The notes under the pieces were generated by a model. That model ran no database searches, was not told the DNA's origin, and was given only the letters and a program-made list of their open reading frames with translations. Positions 24,454-32,145 of a stretch of 64,000 nt of DNA are shown here, one piece after another. Origin of the DNA: Stappia sp. (GTDB lineage Bacteria > Pseudomonadota > Alphaproteobacteria > Rhizobiales > Stappiaceae); assembly GCF_040110915.1 (NCBI RefSeq), contig NZ_CP157793.1, forward strand, positions 2,244,939-2,308,938, in the 5' to 3' direction. Position numbers and translations under genes: made by a program. Every line of letters begins with the position of its first letter. Positions within the stretch are counted from its first letter, which is position 1.

Positions 24454-25041
24454 ATGACCAAGCTTTCCGACACCCAGCTCGTGATCCTCAGCGCGGCCGC
24501 GCAACGCGAGGACCGCAACGTCCTGCCGCTTCCCGGCTCGCTCCGCGGTGGTGCCGCCGCCAAGGTGGTCGGCGCGCTGCTCTCCCGCGGCCTGATCACC
24601 GAGACAACGACGGACAGCCAGACCAAGGCCGACGCAGCGCTCAACCGGTTCTGGCGCAACGACGCGGACGGCAACGCCATTCTTCTGCACATCACGGATG
24701 CAGGCCTCGCCGCCATCGGCATTGAGCCGGAGGGCGGCGACTGCGCGCCCACGGGCGCCGACGAAGCGCCGAGCGCGGAGGCCTCGCAGGACGCTCCCGC
24801 CGACGCCGCTCCCGCGCCCAAGGCGCGCACACCGCGCACGGGCACGAAGCAGGCGAAACTGATCGAGATGCTCCGCAGCGACGGCGGCGCGACCATCGAC
24901 GAGATCGTCGCCGAAACGGGATGGCAGCCGCACACGGTGCGCGGGGCATTCGCCGGCGCGCTCAAGAAGAAGCTCGGGCTCGAAGTCACCTCGGAGAAGG
25001 TCGAGGGCCGCGGTCGGGTCTACAGCCTGCCGAGCGACTGA
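24454..25041 (+). CDS. DUF3489 protein
   Basis: A 195-residue protein. The N-terminal part MTKLSDTQLVILSAAAQRED begins a wHTH-like domain; after an Ala/Pro/Glu-rich linker, the C-terminal GTKQAKLIEMLRSDGGATID and VAETGWQPHTVRGAFAGALK is the DUF3489 winged-helix-like domain, ending with GRGRVYSLPSD. The two DNA-binding-like domains suggest a transcription or replication regulator. It runs with the small gene at 24086 and converges with the early operon; a 10-bp hairpin terminates between them. Confidence 0.8.
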   Translation: MTKLSDTQLVILSAAAQREDRNVLPLPGSLRGGAAAKVVGALLSRGLITETTTDSQTKADAALNRFWRNDADGNAILLHITDAGLAAIGIEPEGGDCAPTGADEAPSAEASQDAPADAAPAPKARTPRTGTKQAKLIEMLRSDGGATIDEIVAETGWQPHTVRGAFAGALKKKLGLEVTSEKVEGRGRVYSLPSD

Positions 25042-25067
25042 CACCGCACAAAACGACGGTCCCAAGG

Positions 25068-25091
25068 CCGCCGTCCCGCAAGGGGCGGCGG
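25068..25091. terminator. Convergent terminator hairpin with GCAA loop
   Basis: CCGCCGTCCC and GGGGCGGCGG pair over ten bases (one G-T pair) around a GCAA tetraloop, between the DUF3489 gene and the end of the early operon. T-tracts are weak, but position between convergent genes supports a two-way terminator. Confidence 0.55.
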
Positions 25092-25095
25092 TATC

Positions 25096-25320
25096 TCATC
25101 GTGCTCCGCGCACCCGGATCGCCTCGAACAGCCGCCGCAGGGCGAAGGAGCGCGCGATGCTCACCACCGTGAACACCGCGCCCATCTTCAGGTTCTGCGC
25201 CAGCGTCGTGTGCAGCCCGAAGACCGGGAAGATCAGGATCTGCGTCACGACGGCGACCCCGTAGCCGACCGCCACGTTGGCGATAGCCTCCAACAGCGAC
25301 ATGGCCCGGCTCTGCCTCAT
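25096..25320 (-). CDS. DUF7220-like small membrane protein
   Basis: A 74-residue protein starting MRQSRAMSLLEAIANVAVGY with two hydrophobic segments (about 11-33 and 44-60) and a basic C-terminus, matching small membrane proteins (DUF7220) that recur at the end of alphaproteobacterial prophage replication operons. It is the last gene of the early operon, 9 bases after the cytosine methyltransferase stop. Function is unknown; membrane location is predicted. Confidence 0.65.
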   Translation of the reverse strand: MRQSRAMSLLEAIANVAVGYGVAVVTQILIFPVFGLHTTLAQNLKMGAVFTVVSIARSFALRRLFEAIRVRGAR

Positions 25321-25329
25321 CGCGCGCCC

Positions 25330-26238
25330 TCATCCATCGGCCAGCAGTTCAGCTGCGAGAGTTCGGAGCGCATGCGCCGCGACCAGCGGGACCACTCCGT
25401 TGCCACAGAGCCGAAGCTGGTCCACCCGGTGGGCCAGCCCATCAGCGCCTCGACGAACAGCGGGTTCAAGGTTCGGGGCGTGTCGCAGGAACGCCCGCCA
25501 GCCGTCGGCGTCACCAGGACCTGGCGGCCAAGCAGACCGTTCACCGGCGTGTTCGCGAGGCTCGTTGCCCCGTCCTTGTGATCCCGCGCCGTCGGCGTCA
25601 TCCAGATCCGCATCATCTCGGTCCGGTTGCCACCGCTCGAGCGCGTCCCAGAGCAGGCGCGCGGGGTCGGCCAGCTCCTCCCCCTCGCGGATGGCGAGGA
25701 TGAAGAGCCGCTCGCACCTGTGGGGCGCGCCGACTTCCGCCGCCGTGAAGAGGCCTGCCGCAAGGCGGTAGCCCATGCCGACCAGTCCTCCGGCGACCTC
25801 GGGGAAGCCGAGGCGGAGATGATGGGCGACGTTCTCGAGGAACACGAAGGGCGGCTCGACCTCGCCGACGATGCGGGCGACATGCGGCCAGAGATGGCGC
25901 GGGTCGTTAGTACCACGGCGCTTTCCCGCGACGGAGAACGGCTGGCACGGATAGCCCGCAGTGACGATGTCCACCGCGCCGCGCCACAGGCGGCCGTCGA
26001 AGGTGGCAACGTCGTCCCAGACAGGTGCGCAATCCAGGGCCGCGTCTTCCATCCGCGCCACGAGGATGGCCGCGGCGTAGGCGTCCCGCTCGACATGACC
26101 CACAGTGCGATATCCGGGGAGCGCCAGGAGCAGCCCGAGGTCGAGACCGCCGGCGCCGGAGCAGAGCGAGAGGCCGAACAGGCACGCGTCGCCGGCACCG
26201 GCATGCATGCCGGAGGCAGGTAGAGCCACGCCATGCAC
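25330..26238 (-). CDS. C5 DNA cytosine methyltransferase (phage)
   Basis: A roughly 302-residue enzyme that methylates cytosine at C5. Motif I is LSLCSGAGGLDLGLLLALPG, motif IV AGYPCQPFSVAGKR with the catalytic Cys, motif VI FVFLENVAHH, motif VIII around GAPHRCERLFIL and motif X near LCGNGVVPLVAAHAL. The target-recognition region between VIII and IX is short and of unknown specificity. Start is GTG 26238 or ATG 26208; the latter is closer to motif I. With the adjacent methylase it probably protects phage DNA from host restriction; no cognate nuclease is seen in this operon. Confidence 0.88.
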   Translation of the reverse strand: MHGVALPASGMHAGAGDACLFGLSLCSGAGGLDLGLLLALPGYRTVGHVERDAYAAAILVARMEDAALDCAPVWDDVATFDGRLWRGAVDIVTAGYPCQPFSVAGKRRGTNDPRHLWPHVARIVGEVEPPFVFLENVAHHLRLGFPEVAGGLVGMGYRLAAGLFTAAEVGAPHRCERLFILAIREGEELADPARLLWDALERWQPDRDDADLDDADGAGSQGRGNEPREHAGERSAWPPGPGDADGWRAFLRHAPNLEPAVRRGADGLAHRVDQLRLCGNGVVPLVAAHALRTLAAELLADG

Positions 26239-26242
26239 GACG

Positions 26243-27580
26243 TCAGGCCGCGTGGGCCCCCTCGGCCGCGGCCGGGGTCTCGCCCAGCCGCTCGGCCTTC
26301 ACCTCAGCGAAAGTCCGGCCGTCGCCGTCGAGGGTCGCGTCCCTGCCGGTCTCGGCCTGCCAGCGCTCGACGGCCACATCGACATAGGCGGGGCTGATCT
26401 CCATCGCGAAGACGCGGCGACCGTTGGCCTCGCCCGCCATGATCTGCGAGCCGGAGCCCGAGAACGGCTCGTAGCAGAGGCCGCCCCGCGCCACATGCTG
26501 GCGCATCGGGATTCCGAAGGCGTCGAGCGGTTTCGGCGTCGGGTGGTCGGGACGCTCGTCCTTCGCAAATGACGGCATTTCCCAAGTGGACGGCAGCGTC
26601 TCCTCCGCCACCTTCGGCGGGCGGTTCGGGCGGCGCCAGCCCATGAAGCAGGGCTCGTGCTTCCACAGGTAATGCGACCGGGTCAGGACGCCGCGGTCCT
26701 TCACCCAGATGATCTGTTGGTGCACGAAGGCGCCCGCCTTTTCCCAGCAGGCCTCCAGCATCGCCTGGCGGCGCGAGGCGTGCCAGCAGTACCAGGCGGC
26801 GTCGTCCGTAATCGCCTCCGCCACGGCCGCGGCGATGAAGCCGTCGTAGAGGTCGGCCCCCTGGCTGCTGTCATCCCAGGTGACGCCGTAGGATTGCGAC
26901 CAATCCTTGTTCCGCGTCGGGTGGTTCGATCCGTCGTAATCGACGAGATACGGCGGGTCGGTGGCGAAGAGGATCGCTCGTTCGCCATTCATCAGGCGGC
27001 GGACATCGTCGTGCGAGGTCGAGTCGCCGCAAAGCAGCCGGTGATCGCCAAGGATCCAGAGATCGCCGGTCCGCGAGGCGGGATTGCGCGGCGGCTCGGG
27101 GATGGTCACCGGCGGCACTGAGCCCCGGGCGCCACCTTCTTCTTCACCGCCCCCGTCCGGATCGAAAGCCAGCAGCTTGTCCAGTTCGCCGTCGGAGAAG
27201 CCGACCAGCGAGAGGTCGTAGTCGTCCGCAAGCAGGTCCTGCAGCTCGGCCGACAGCAGGGCCTCGTCCCAGCTGCCCAGTTCCGTCAGCTTGTTGTCCG
27301 CGATCCGATAGGCGCGGCGCTGCGCCTCGGTCAGGTGGCCGAGCACGATCACAGGCGCCTCGGTCAGTCCGAGCTGCGTCGCGGCCAGCACGCGCCCATG
27401 GCCCGCGATCAGTTCGCCGTCCTCACCGACGAGGCACGGCACGGTCCAGCCGAACTCGGCCATGCTGGCGGCGATCTTCGCGACCTGGTCGGGCCCGTGC
27501 ACCTTCGCGTTCTTCGCGTAGGGCTGCAGGCGCGCAAGCGGCCAGGTCTCGATCCGCTCGGGGGCGAAAGCGAGGGTCAT
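26243..27580 (-). CDS. ParB/sulfiredoxin-N domain fused to DNA N4-cytosine/N6-adenine methyltransferase
   Basis: A 445-residue protein. The N-terminal half is a ParB-like nuclease domain (PYAKNAKVHGPDQVAKIAAS, ELIAGHGRVLAATQLG, RAYRIADNKLTELG), the C-terminal half an amino-methyltransferase with ATDPPYLVDYDG (DPPY catalytic motif) and YEPFSGSGSQIMAGEANGRR (SAM-binding FxGxG motif), i.e. beta-class order with DPPY first. Such ParB-methylase fusions are common orphan methylases of alphaproteobacterial phages. It precedes the C5 methylase by four bases, so the phage carries two methylation activities in tandem. Confidence 0.9.
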   Translation of the reverse strand: MTLAFAPERIETWPLARLQPYAKNAKVHGPDQVAKIAASMAEFGWTVPCLVGEDGELIAGHGRVLAATQLGLTEAPVIVLGHLTEAQRRAYRIADNKLTELGSWDEALLSAELQDLLADDYDLSLVGFSDGELDKLLAFDPDGGGEEEGGARGSVPPVTIPEPPRNPASRTGDLWILGDHRLLCGDSTSHDDVRRLMNGERAILFATDPPYLVDYDGSNHPTRNKDWSQSYGVTWDDSSQGADLYDGFIAAAVAEAITDDAAWYCWHASRRQAMLEACWEKAGAFVHQQIIWVKDRGVLTRSHYLWKHEPCFMGWRRPNRPPKVAEETLPSTWEMPSFAKDERPDHPTPKPLDAFGIPMRQHVARGGLCYEPFSGSGSQIMAGEANGRRVFAMEISPAYVDVAVERWQAETGRDATLDGDGRTFAEVKAERLGETPAAAEGAHAA

Positions 27581-27994
27581 GCAGGTTCCTGTCGATGGTC
27601 GATCGGCATCCGCCGGGTGGACTCCGGCACGGACGGTTCCACCGGCTTCCGGCCGGACTCCGGCATCCGCGGGGTATCCACCCCGCGCGGCCCGTCAGAT
27701 ATTTGATTTTACGAGGGTTTCAGGCGTCGCGGCTGGACGCTGGACTCCGGTGGCTTCCCAAAAATCCGGCCCTGTCGCTGGCGAAATATCGCGCCAAGCC
27801 CGCCAGCATACATAGTCGCCAGGAAGGAACCATTGAATTCAATGGGTTGGCGGCATGGACCCCGGCTGGACCCCTCGGTGGACCCCGGAAGCCAGCGGCT
27901 GCGGTGTCCCGCGCGCTCCTCTCCCGAGTATGCCGTCTTTGTAGCTTTATTCGCCGATCCTGTAAGGCGCTGCGATGTACACCGGAAAATTGTC
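27581..27994. other. 414-base gap in the early operon with hairpin and perfect palindrome
   Basis: No supportable gene. It contains an 8-bp hairpin CGCGGGGT/ACCCCGCG with an ATCC loop (27668-27687), a perfect 16-base palindrome CCATTGAATTCAATGG (27830-27845) and several GGACTCCGG or GGACCCCGG repeats between 27615 and 27890. It separates DUF6362 from the methylases in an otherwise tightly packed operon, so an internal promoter, operator or attenuator is likely. Confidence 0.55.
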
Positions 27995-28441
27995 TCAAAG
28001 GATGATTTTTCTTGACAGCCGATCCGCGTTTTCGATGACGAACTGCTGCGACCGGCGCCGGGATGGCACGCGACCGTTCAGACGCCAGACGATGATGGCG
28101 ATGCCGTATTGCCAGCGCTTCGTCGCCGCGGTGCGCGACAGCCCGAACTGCCAGCAGATCGGTTTCCATGGCTTGCGGTTCGCTCGCAGCCACACGATCT
28201 GCGCGTCGTCCTTCTCAAGCCAGCGCAGCCACAGCATCGCTTCCTCGGCCTCCGTGATCTGGCGCGGGCTCGGCCGGGGCCGGCGCATCTGCGGCTCCTG
28301 GCCGACCTGATCGGCGAAGCTGTGGAAGTACTCGGGCCAGGCGTTGAAGTAGCCCTGCGGCTTCACGCCGGGCAGCTGCGCGAAGACGTCGGCGGCGAGT
28401 TCCAAGCGGTCCTGCACCTGTGCGGTGGTCCAGTCAGTCAT
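27995..28441 (-). CDS. DUF6362 phage protein
   Basis: A 148-residue protein starting MTDWTTAQVQDRLELAADVF with PQGYFNAWPEYFHSFADQVG and a C-terminal HTH-like part (KPWKPICWQFGLSRTAATKR). This is the DUF6362 pattern found in the replication operons of alphaproteobacterial phages; the last 60 residues look like a DNA-binding helix-turn-helix with many Trp and Arg. Start 28441 overlaps the previous gene by eight bases. Likely a transcription or replication accessory factor (inference). Confidence 0.75.
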   Translation of the reverse strand: MTDWTTAQVQDRLELAADVFAQLPGVKPQGYFNAWPEYFHSFADQVGQEPQMRRPRPSPRQITEAEEAMLWLRWLEKDDAQIVWLRANRKPWKPICWQFGLSRTAATKRWQYGIAIIVWRLNGRVPSRRRSQQFVIENADRLSRKIIL

Positions 28442-28643
28442 GGCGCACCTCGCGTACAGCGGGCGGCTTGCCATAGAGCTTGTCCCCGAGCTGGCGGATC
28501 AACTCCCGCTCCGGCCATGTGAGCCGCTGGTCGTCCAGCGAGACCGCCAGCATCCGCTGTTCGTGCCAGCCCTCGCGCTTGACCTGCTCGGGATCGCGGC
28601 GCCGGCCGCCATAGCCCTTGGGCGTGTAGCGCATCCTGCTCAT
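28434..28643 (-). CDS. Small conserved phage protein
   Basis: A 69-residue basic protein (MSRMRYTPKGYGGRRRDPEQ, then SLDDQRLTWPERELIRQLGD) always rich in Arg/Trp in its relatives near DUF6362. It is coupled at both ends: ATGA overlap with the RuvC-like gene and an 8-base overlap with DUF6362. No catalytic motif is visible. Nucleic-acid binding is plausible from charge only. Confidence 0.65.
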   Translation of the reverse strand: MSRMRYTPKGYGGRRRDPEQVKREGWHEQRMLAVSLDDQRLTWPERELIRQLGDKLYGKPPAVREVRHD

Positions 28644-29158
28644 GCCACGCCTCCCGCCGTCTCGATCGCCCAGAACAGGATGGCAATGGCGTCAGCCTCG
28701 TTGTCATCCGCGGGGCTGAAGCCGCGGGCGCGGGCCGCCGCGATCATGGCCTCCTTCGGCGCGTTGCCCTTGCCCGTGGCGTGGCGCTTGATCGTGCCCA
28801 CCGGGACGCCCTGATAGGGCACGTCCGCCGTCTCGGCCCATGCGGTCAGGGTGGCGAGCAGGCCGCCGAAGACGTGGGCCGCGTCGGTCCCGACATGCCG
28901 GCGTACCTCTTCGAAGTGGATTGCGCCGATGGGACCGGCATCCGCGGCCAGCCGCTCCAGCCAGGCGCGAAAGCGGACATAGCGCATGCCGCCGCCGTCG
29001 TAGCGGCTTGGCCGGAACGACACCGTGCCGCTGGTGATCAGCCCGTCCGCGGCGCGGAGTGCCCAGCCCGTTGTCGTGCCGAGGTCGAGGGCGAGAAGGA
29101 CCGGCGTGCCGCCCACAGGCGAAATCGCGGGCGACGGGGTGAGAGATGCATGGGCCAT
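28640..29158 (-). CDS. RuvC-like Holliday junction resolvase-type nuclease
   Basis: A 172-residue protein with the RNase H fold: first strand VLLALDLGTTTGWALRAADG carries the first catalytic Asp (D in LDLG), the second acidic position is in AIHFEEVRRHVGTDA and the last is DDNEADAIAILFWAIE, the D-E-D/D pattern of RuvC. In this place it should resolve branched phage DNA before packaging. The ATG at 29158 follows a GGAG ribosome site; an in-frame extension to 29239 is not needed. It follows the primase-helicase gene. Confidence 0.83.
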   Translation of the reverse strand: MAHASLTPSPAISPVGGTPVLLALDLGTTTGWALRAADGLITSGTVSFRPSRYDGGGMRYVRFRAWLERLAADAGPIGAIHFEEVRRHVGTDAAHVFGGLLATLTAWAETADVPYQGVPVGTIKRHATGKGNAPKEAMIAAARARGFSPADDNEADAIAILFWAIETAGGVA

Positions 29159-29214
29159 CGGGGGCTCCTTTCCTGTCTGCTGCTCGATGGAGGAATGGGG
29201 GCGGCGCGCGGGGC

Positions 29215-32145
29215 TCATCGGTCGAGCTCCCGCAGCCAATCCGGGCGTGGTGAGGCCTGTGAGCCTGCCGCGGAAGGCTCACACGGAGGCTCACACCCGC
29301 AACCCTTTGAAACGACGTCGCTTTGTGAGCCTTGTGAGGGTTGTGAACCTTTTCCGGCATCTCCTTTCGTGCGCACGCGCGTGCACGCACGCGTAAGGGT
29401 GGAAAAAGGTTCACAAGGCTCACAAGGTACACATTTCGGTTTGGTATCAGGGCCTTGCGCGTGTGAGCCTTCGTTTTCGAGGCTCACACGACCGGCCCGA
29501 GGCTCACACGCATCGGCGCTGCGGCGGGCCGCTCCGGAGGCCTTTTCCTCCTCAGTCACCTTCAGCTGCCACTTCGTGGCGCGCCGGTACGTGCCGGCCT
29601 TCACCAGCCGGACCCGGAGATCGCCCAGCCGGAACACCCGGTCCCGCATGCGCCCGATCGACATCCCGAAGCTAGTCTTGCGGGCCTGCTCGTTGGCGCC
29701 GCTCATCGGCGGCGGCGGATCGCAGAAGAGCGCGATGTCGTAGACCTCGGCGGCCGTCACCTCGGCAGTGCCGAAGCGGTCCCACCAGGCGCCGATGAAG
29801 GCGTTCCAGGCGGCGCCCTCGCTGTCGGATGACTCCATCATCTCCTCGAGATTGCCGAGGAAGGCGGGGATACCTGCGACCTCGAGCACGCCGCCGAGCA
29901 CATGGGCCCAGTTCTCGAAGGAGCCGATGCTGCGCCCGCCGCGCGGGCGGCCGGCTGCGATCCATGCCTGGCAGAGCGTCAGGCAGGCCGCGACCAGCCG
30001 CGCCCGGTTGGCGCGCACCCAGCTCATCAGGTCGGGGTGGCGGAAGTCCGAGCGCTGCCACGGGCGGTCGGTATGCGGATCGAGCCGGATGCGCACGAGA
30101 CGCCGGGCCAACTCGTTCGAGAACTCCGGGTTGTTGCCGGTGGCGATCCACAGACAGCGGATCGGCAGCCGCGCCATCTCGGAATGACCGAGGATGCGGT
30201 CCTCCCAGAAGGGCGCCGTGAGCGCGGCGGCGAGGGCCGAGCTGTCGAGCGTGGCGCGCAGGTTGTCGATCAGCACGATGGAGGGGATCTGGCGGAGCTT
30301 TGCGGTCACGCGCTTGCGCCATTCTTCGTCGTCGCGCCCCTCGGTCATGACGCTGGCGCCTGCGCCGGTCAGGATGCCCGTGATGGCGTCGACCATCAGC
30401 GTGGCGCCGGTGCCGGGCGCGGGCTTCTCGATCAGGTGCAGTGGAGTCGGCCCGTCGATCATGCCGCGCAGGAAGCCCAGCAGCAGGAGCGCCACGACGT
30501 GGGACCGCTCCGCATCGCCGGTGAAGGGGAAGTCCCCGAGCAGGTCGTCGCAGATCATCGTGCGCGCCGCGGCGACCTCGGCCGGTGTGGGCCTGGCGGG
30601 AATGTCCGGCACGGCGAAGCCCGGCGCCGGAACGTAGAGGAGCCGCGCGTCGGGATGATAGCCGGGCGTGGTGAGGAGCGTGCCGTTTCGGCCGAAGACC
30701 GGCGTGTTCACGATGCCGGTCAGCACGGGCAGCGCGGGATCGGGCGTGGCGAGGACCGATTTGACCACCGGCAAGGGCGGCGGCGCCGGGATAGGCTCGC
30801 CCTTGGCGTTCACCCGCACCCAGCGGGCGAGCCGCGCCAGCATGTGGCGGAGCTTCTCCTCGTTGAGCGCGGTGGCGACGGGCCGGCCCTCGTCGTCGGG
30901 CACGACCCATGTGGGCTGGCCAGCGAGGCGGAAGAGCCAGGGGCAGCGGTTCGAGGCCATGAGCAGGCTCCAGACCTGCTCGTTCGCCCGCGCCAGATCG
31001 CCCTCGTCGGCGCGCAGCGTCGGGACCGTGTCTCCGGAGCCCTGGTAGTTGAGCGGACGGTGCTGCCCGATCTGCATCACCGTCTCGGCCTCGACGACGC
31101 TCTCCGCGGCGGCGATGACGCGCGCCACGGCTTCTGCGCCGTCGCTCAGCAGGAGATCGTTGAAGTCCTGGCCTTCCCCGGGCGGCACGGCGATGGCGAC
31201 GTCGCGCCCCTGCGCGCGCAGCCGACGCGCGGCGGCATCCGCGGCGCGCAGGCCTGCGCCCGAGGCGTCGCTGTCGGCGAGGATCACGATGCGCCGCGCG
31301 GCCGGCGGCAACTCGACCTGTTCGAGGCCGGAGGTCGAGAGCGTGGCCCAGACCGGCAGATCTGGGCAGGCAGTCATGGCCGCGAGGCCGGTCTCGATCC
31401 CCTCCGAGAGCGCCAGCCTGTCGCCGTCGCCGAGGGGCGCGAGCCGCACGGCGCCGCCGGCAACGCGGCCGAGCATCTTCTTGGCCTTGTCGAGCGGCGC
31501 CTTGCGGGTGCTGCCGTCGGGGCCCGCCGCGAGCCAGGTCCGATGCAGACCGATGACGTCACAGTTCCGGTCGCGCACCTGACCCACGAGGGCCGGATAG
31601 CCGGTCTTCGTCTCGTAATGCGCCAGGTCGGGATGGAAGAGCAGATCGGCCTCGGCAGGGACATCCAGACCGCGGCCCGCGAGGTAGTCCGCAGCCGGCG
31701 TGCCCGCGATCGGCTGCGCCGAGGACAGGATATGCGCGATCTCCCGGGTGGCGTCGCGCTTCGGCGACGGCGTTGTCGCCGGCGCCCGCCGCTCGGGTGC
31801 GCCCGGGGTAACGCCGGCGATCTCTGCCGCTCGCACGATCAGCGCGCGGCCATCGAGCCCGGTCGCCTCCTCTATCGCGCTGATCGGCCCGCCGCCATGG
31901 TTGCCGTCGAAGTCGATCCAGTCGCCGGCATGCAGTCCGCGCAGCGTGATGACGCAGGAGCCGGTGTTCCGGGGCGCGTCGCCCCGGATGTTGGCGAGCC
32001 GCCACTCGTCGCCGGAGCGGCGGCCGCGGGGAAAGAGGTCGGGCACCCAGTGCGCGGCTGCCTCGCGCAGACGCTCGACGATCAGGTCGAGATCGTAGCG
32101 CGGCGCGTCTGTGATGGGCGGGAGGGCGTCATTGAGGTCAAGCAA
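29215..32145 (-). CDS. Primase-helicase (Toprim plus SF3/DUF5906-like ATPase)
   Basis: A 976-residue replication protein. The N-terminal part (about 30-130) contains a primase-like zinc-free domain (GDWIDFDGNHGGGPISAIEE), then a Toprim fold with LALSEGIETGLAAMTACPDL and RIVILADSDASGAGLRAADA around residues 240-300. The second half is an AAA-type helicase/ATPase with IEKPAPGTGATLMVDAITG (Walker A variant) and PSIVLIDNLR (Walker B) and arginine-rich end LARRLVRIRLDPHTDRPW. The last 90 residues are low-complexity, with repeated CEP/SQGSQ, and are encoded by the GTGAGCCT repeat cluster. The start overlaps the helicase stop by eight bases. Confidence 0.85.
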   Translation of the reverse strand: MLDLNDALPPITDAPRYDLDLIVERLREAAAHWVPDLFPRGRRSGDEWRLANIRGDAPRNTGSCVITLRGLHAGDWIDFDGNHGGGPISAIEEATGLDGRALIVRAAEIAGVTPGAPERRAPATTPSPKRDATREIAHILSSAQPIAGTPAADYLAGRGLDVPAEADLLFHPDLAHYETKTGYPALVGQVRDRNCDVIGLHRTWLAAGPDGSTRKAPLDKAKKMLGRVAGGAVRLAPLGDGDRLALSEGIETGLAAMTACPDLPVWATLSTSGLEQVELPPAARRIVILADSDASGAGLRAADAAARRLRAQGRDVAIAVPPGEGQDFNDLLLSDGAEAVARVIAAAESVVEAETVMQIGQHRPLNYQGSGDTVPTLRADEGDLARANEQVWSLLMASNRCPWLFRLAGQPTWVVPDDEGRPVATALNEEKLRHMLARLARWVRVNAKGEPIPAPPPLPVVKSVLATPDPALPVLTGIVNTPVFGRNGTLLTTPGYHPDARLLYVPAPGFAVPDIPARPTPAEVAAARTMICDDLLGDFPFTGDAERSHVVALLLLGFLRGMIDGPTPLHLIEKPAPGTGATLMVDAITGILTGAGASVMTEGRDDEEWRKRVTAKLRQIPSIVLIDNLRATLDSSALAAALTAPFWEDRILGHSEMARLPIRCLWIATGNNPEFSNELARRLVRIRLDPHTDRPWQRSDFRHPDLMSWVRANRARLVAACLTLCQAWIAAGRPRGGRSIGSFENWAHVLGGVLEVAGIPAFLGNLEEMMESSDSEGAAWNAFIGAWWDRFGTAEVTAAEVYDIALFCDPPPPMSGANEQARKTSFGMSIGRMRDRVFRLGDLRVRLVKAGTYRRATKWQLKVTEEEKASGAARRSADACEPRAGRVSLENEGSHAQGPDTKPKCVPCEPCEPFSTLTRACTRVRTKGDAGKGSQPSQGSQSDVVSKGCGCEPPCEPSAAGSQASPRPDWLRELDR
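29259..29507. repeat. Iteron-like cluster GTGAGCCT in both orientations
   Basis: Exact copies of GTGAGCCT or its complement AGGCTCAC start at 29259, 29275, 29287, 29325, 29416, 29463, 29480 and 29500; one-mismatch copies (GTGAACCT/AGGTTCAC) are at 29343 and 29407. Eight exact 8-mers in about 250 bases is far above chance. The cluster lies inside the 3' end of the primase-helicase gene and dictates its odd C-terminal residues, so it may be the phage replication origin. Confidence 0.7.

Noticed and set aside
25317..26234. Alternative 305-codon frame on the minus strand over the phage C5 methyltransferase
   Set aside because: Ser/Arg-rich shadow; the methyltransferase motifs are in the frame ending at 25330.
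27720..28193. 157-codon minus-strand frame in the early-operon gap
   Set aside because: It overlaps the DUF6362 3' end and has no ribosome site, conserved motif or sensible composition.
29259..29507. CRISPR array
   Set aside because: Repeats are only eight bases, occur in both orientations with irregular spacing and lie in a coding region, so iterons are the better reading.
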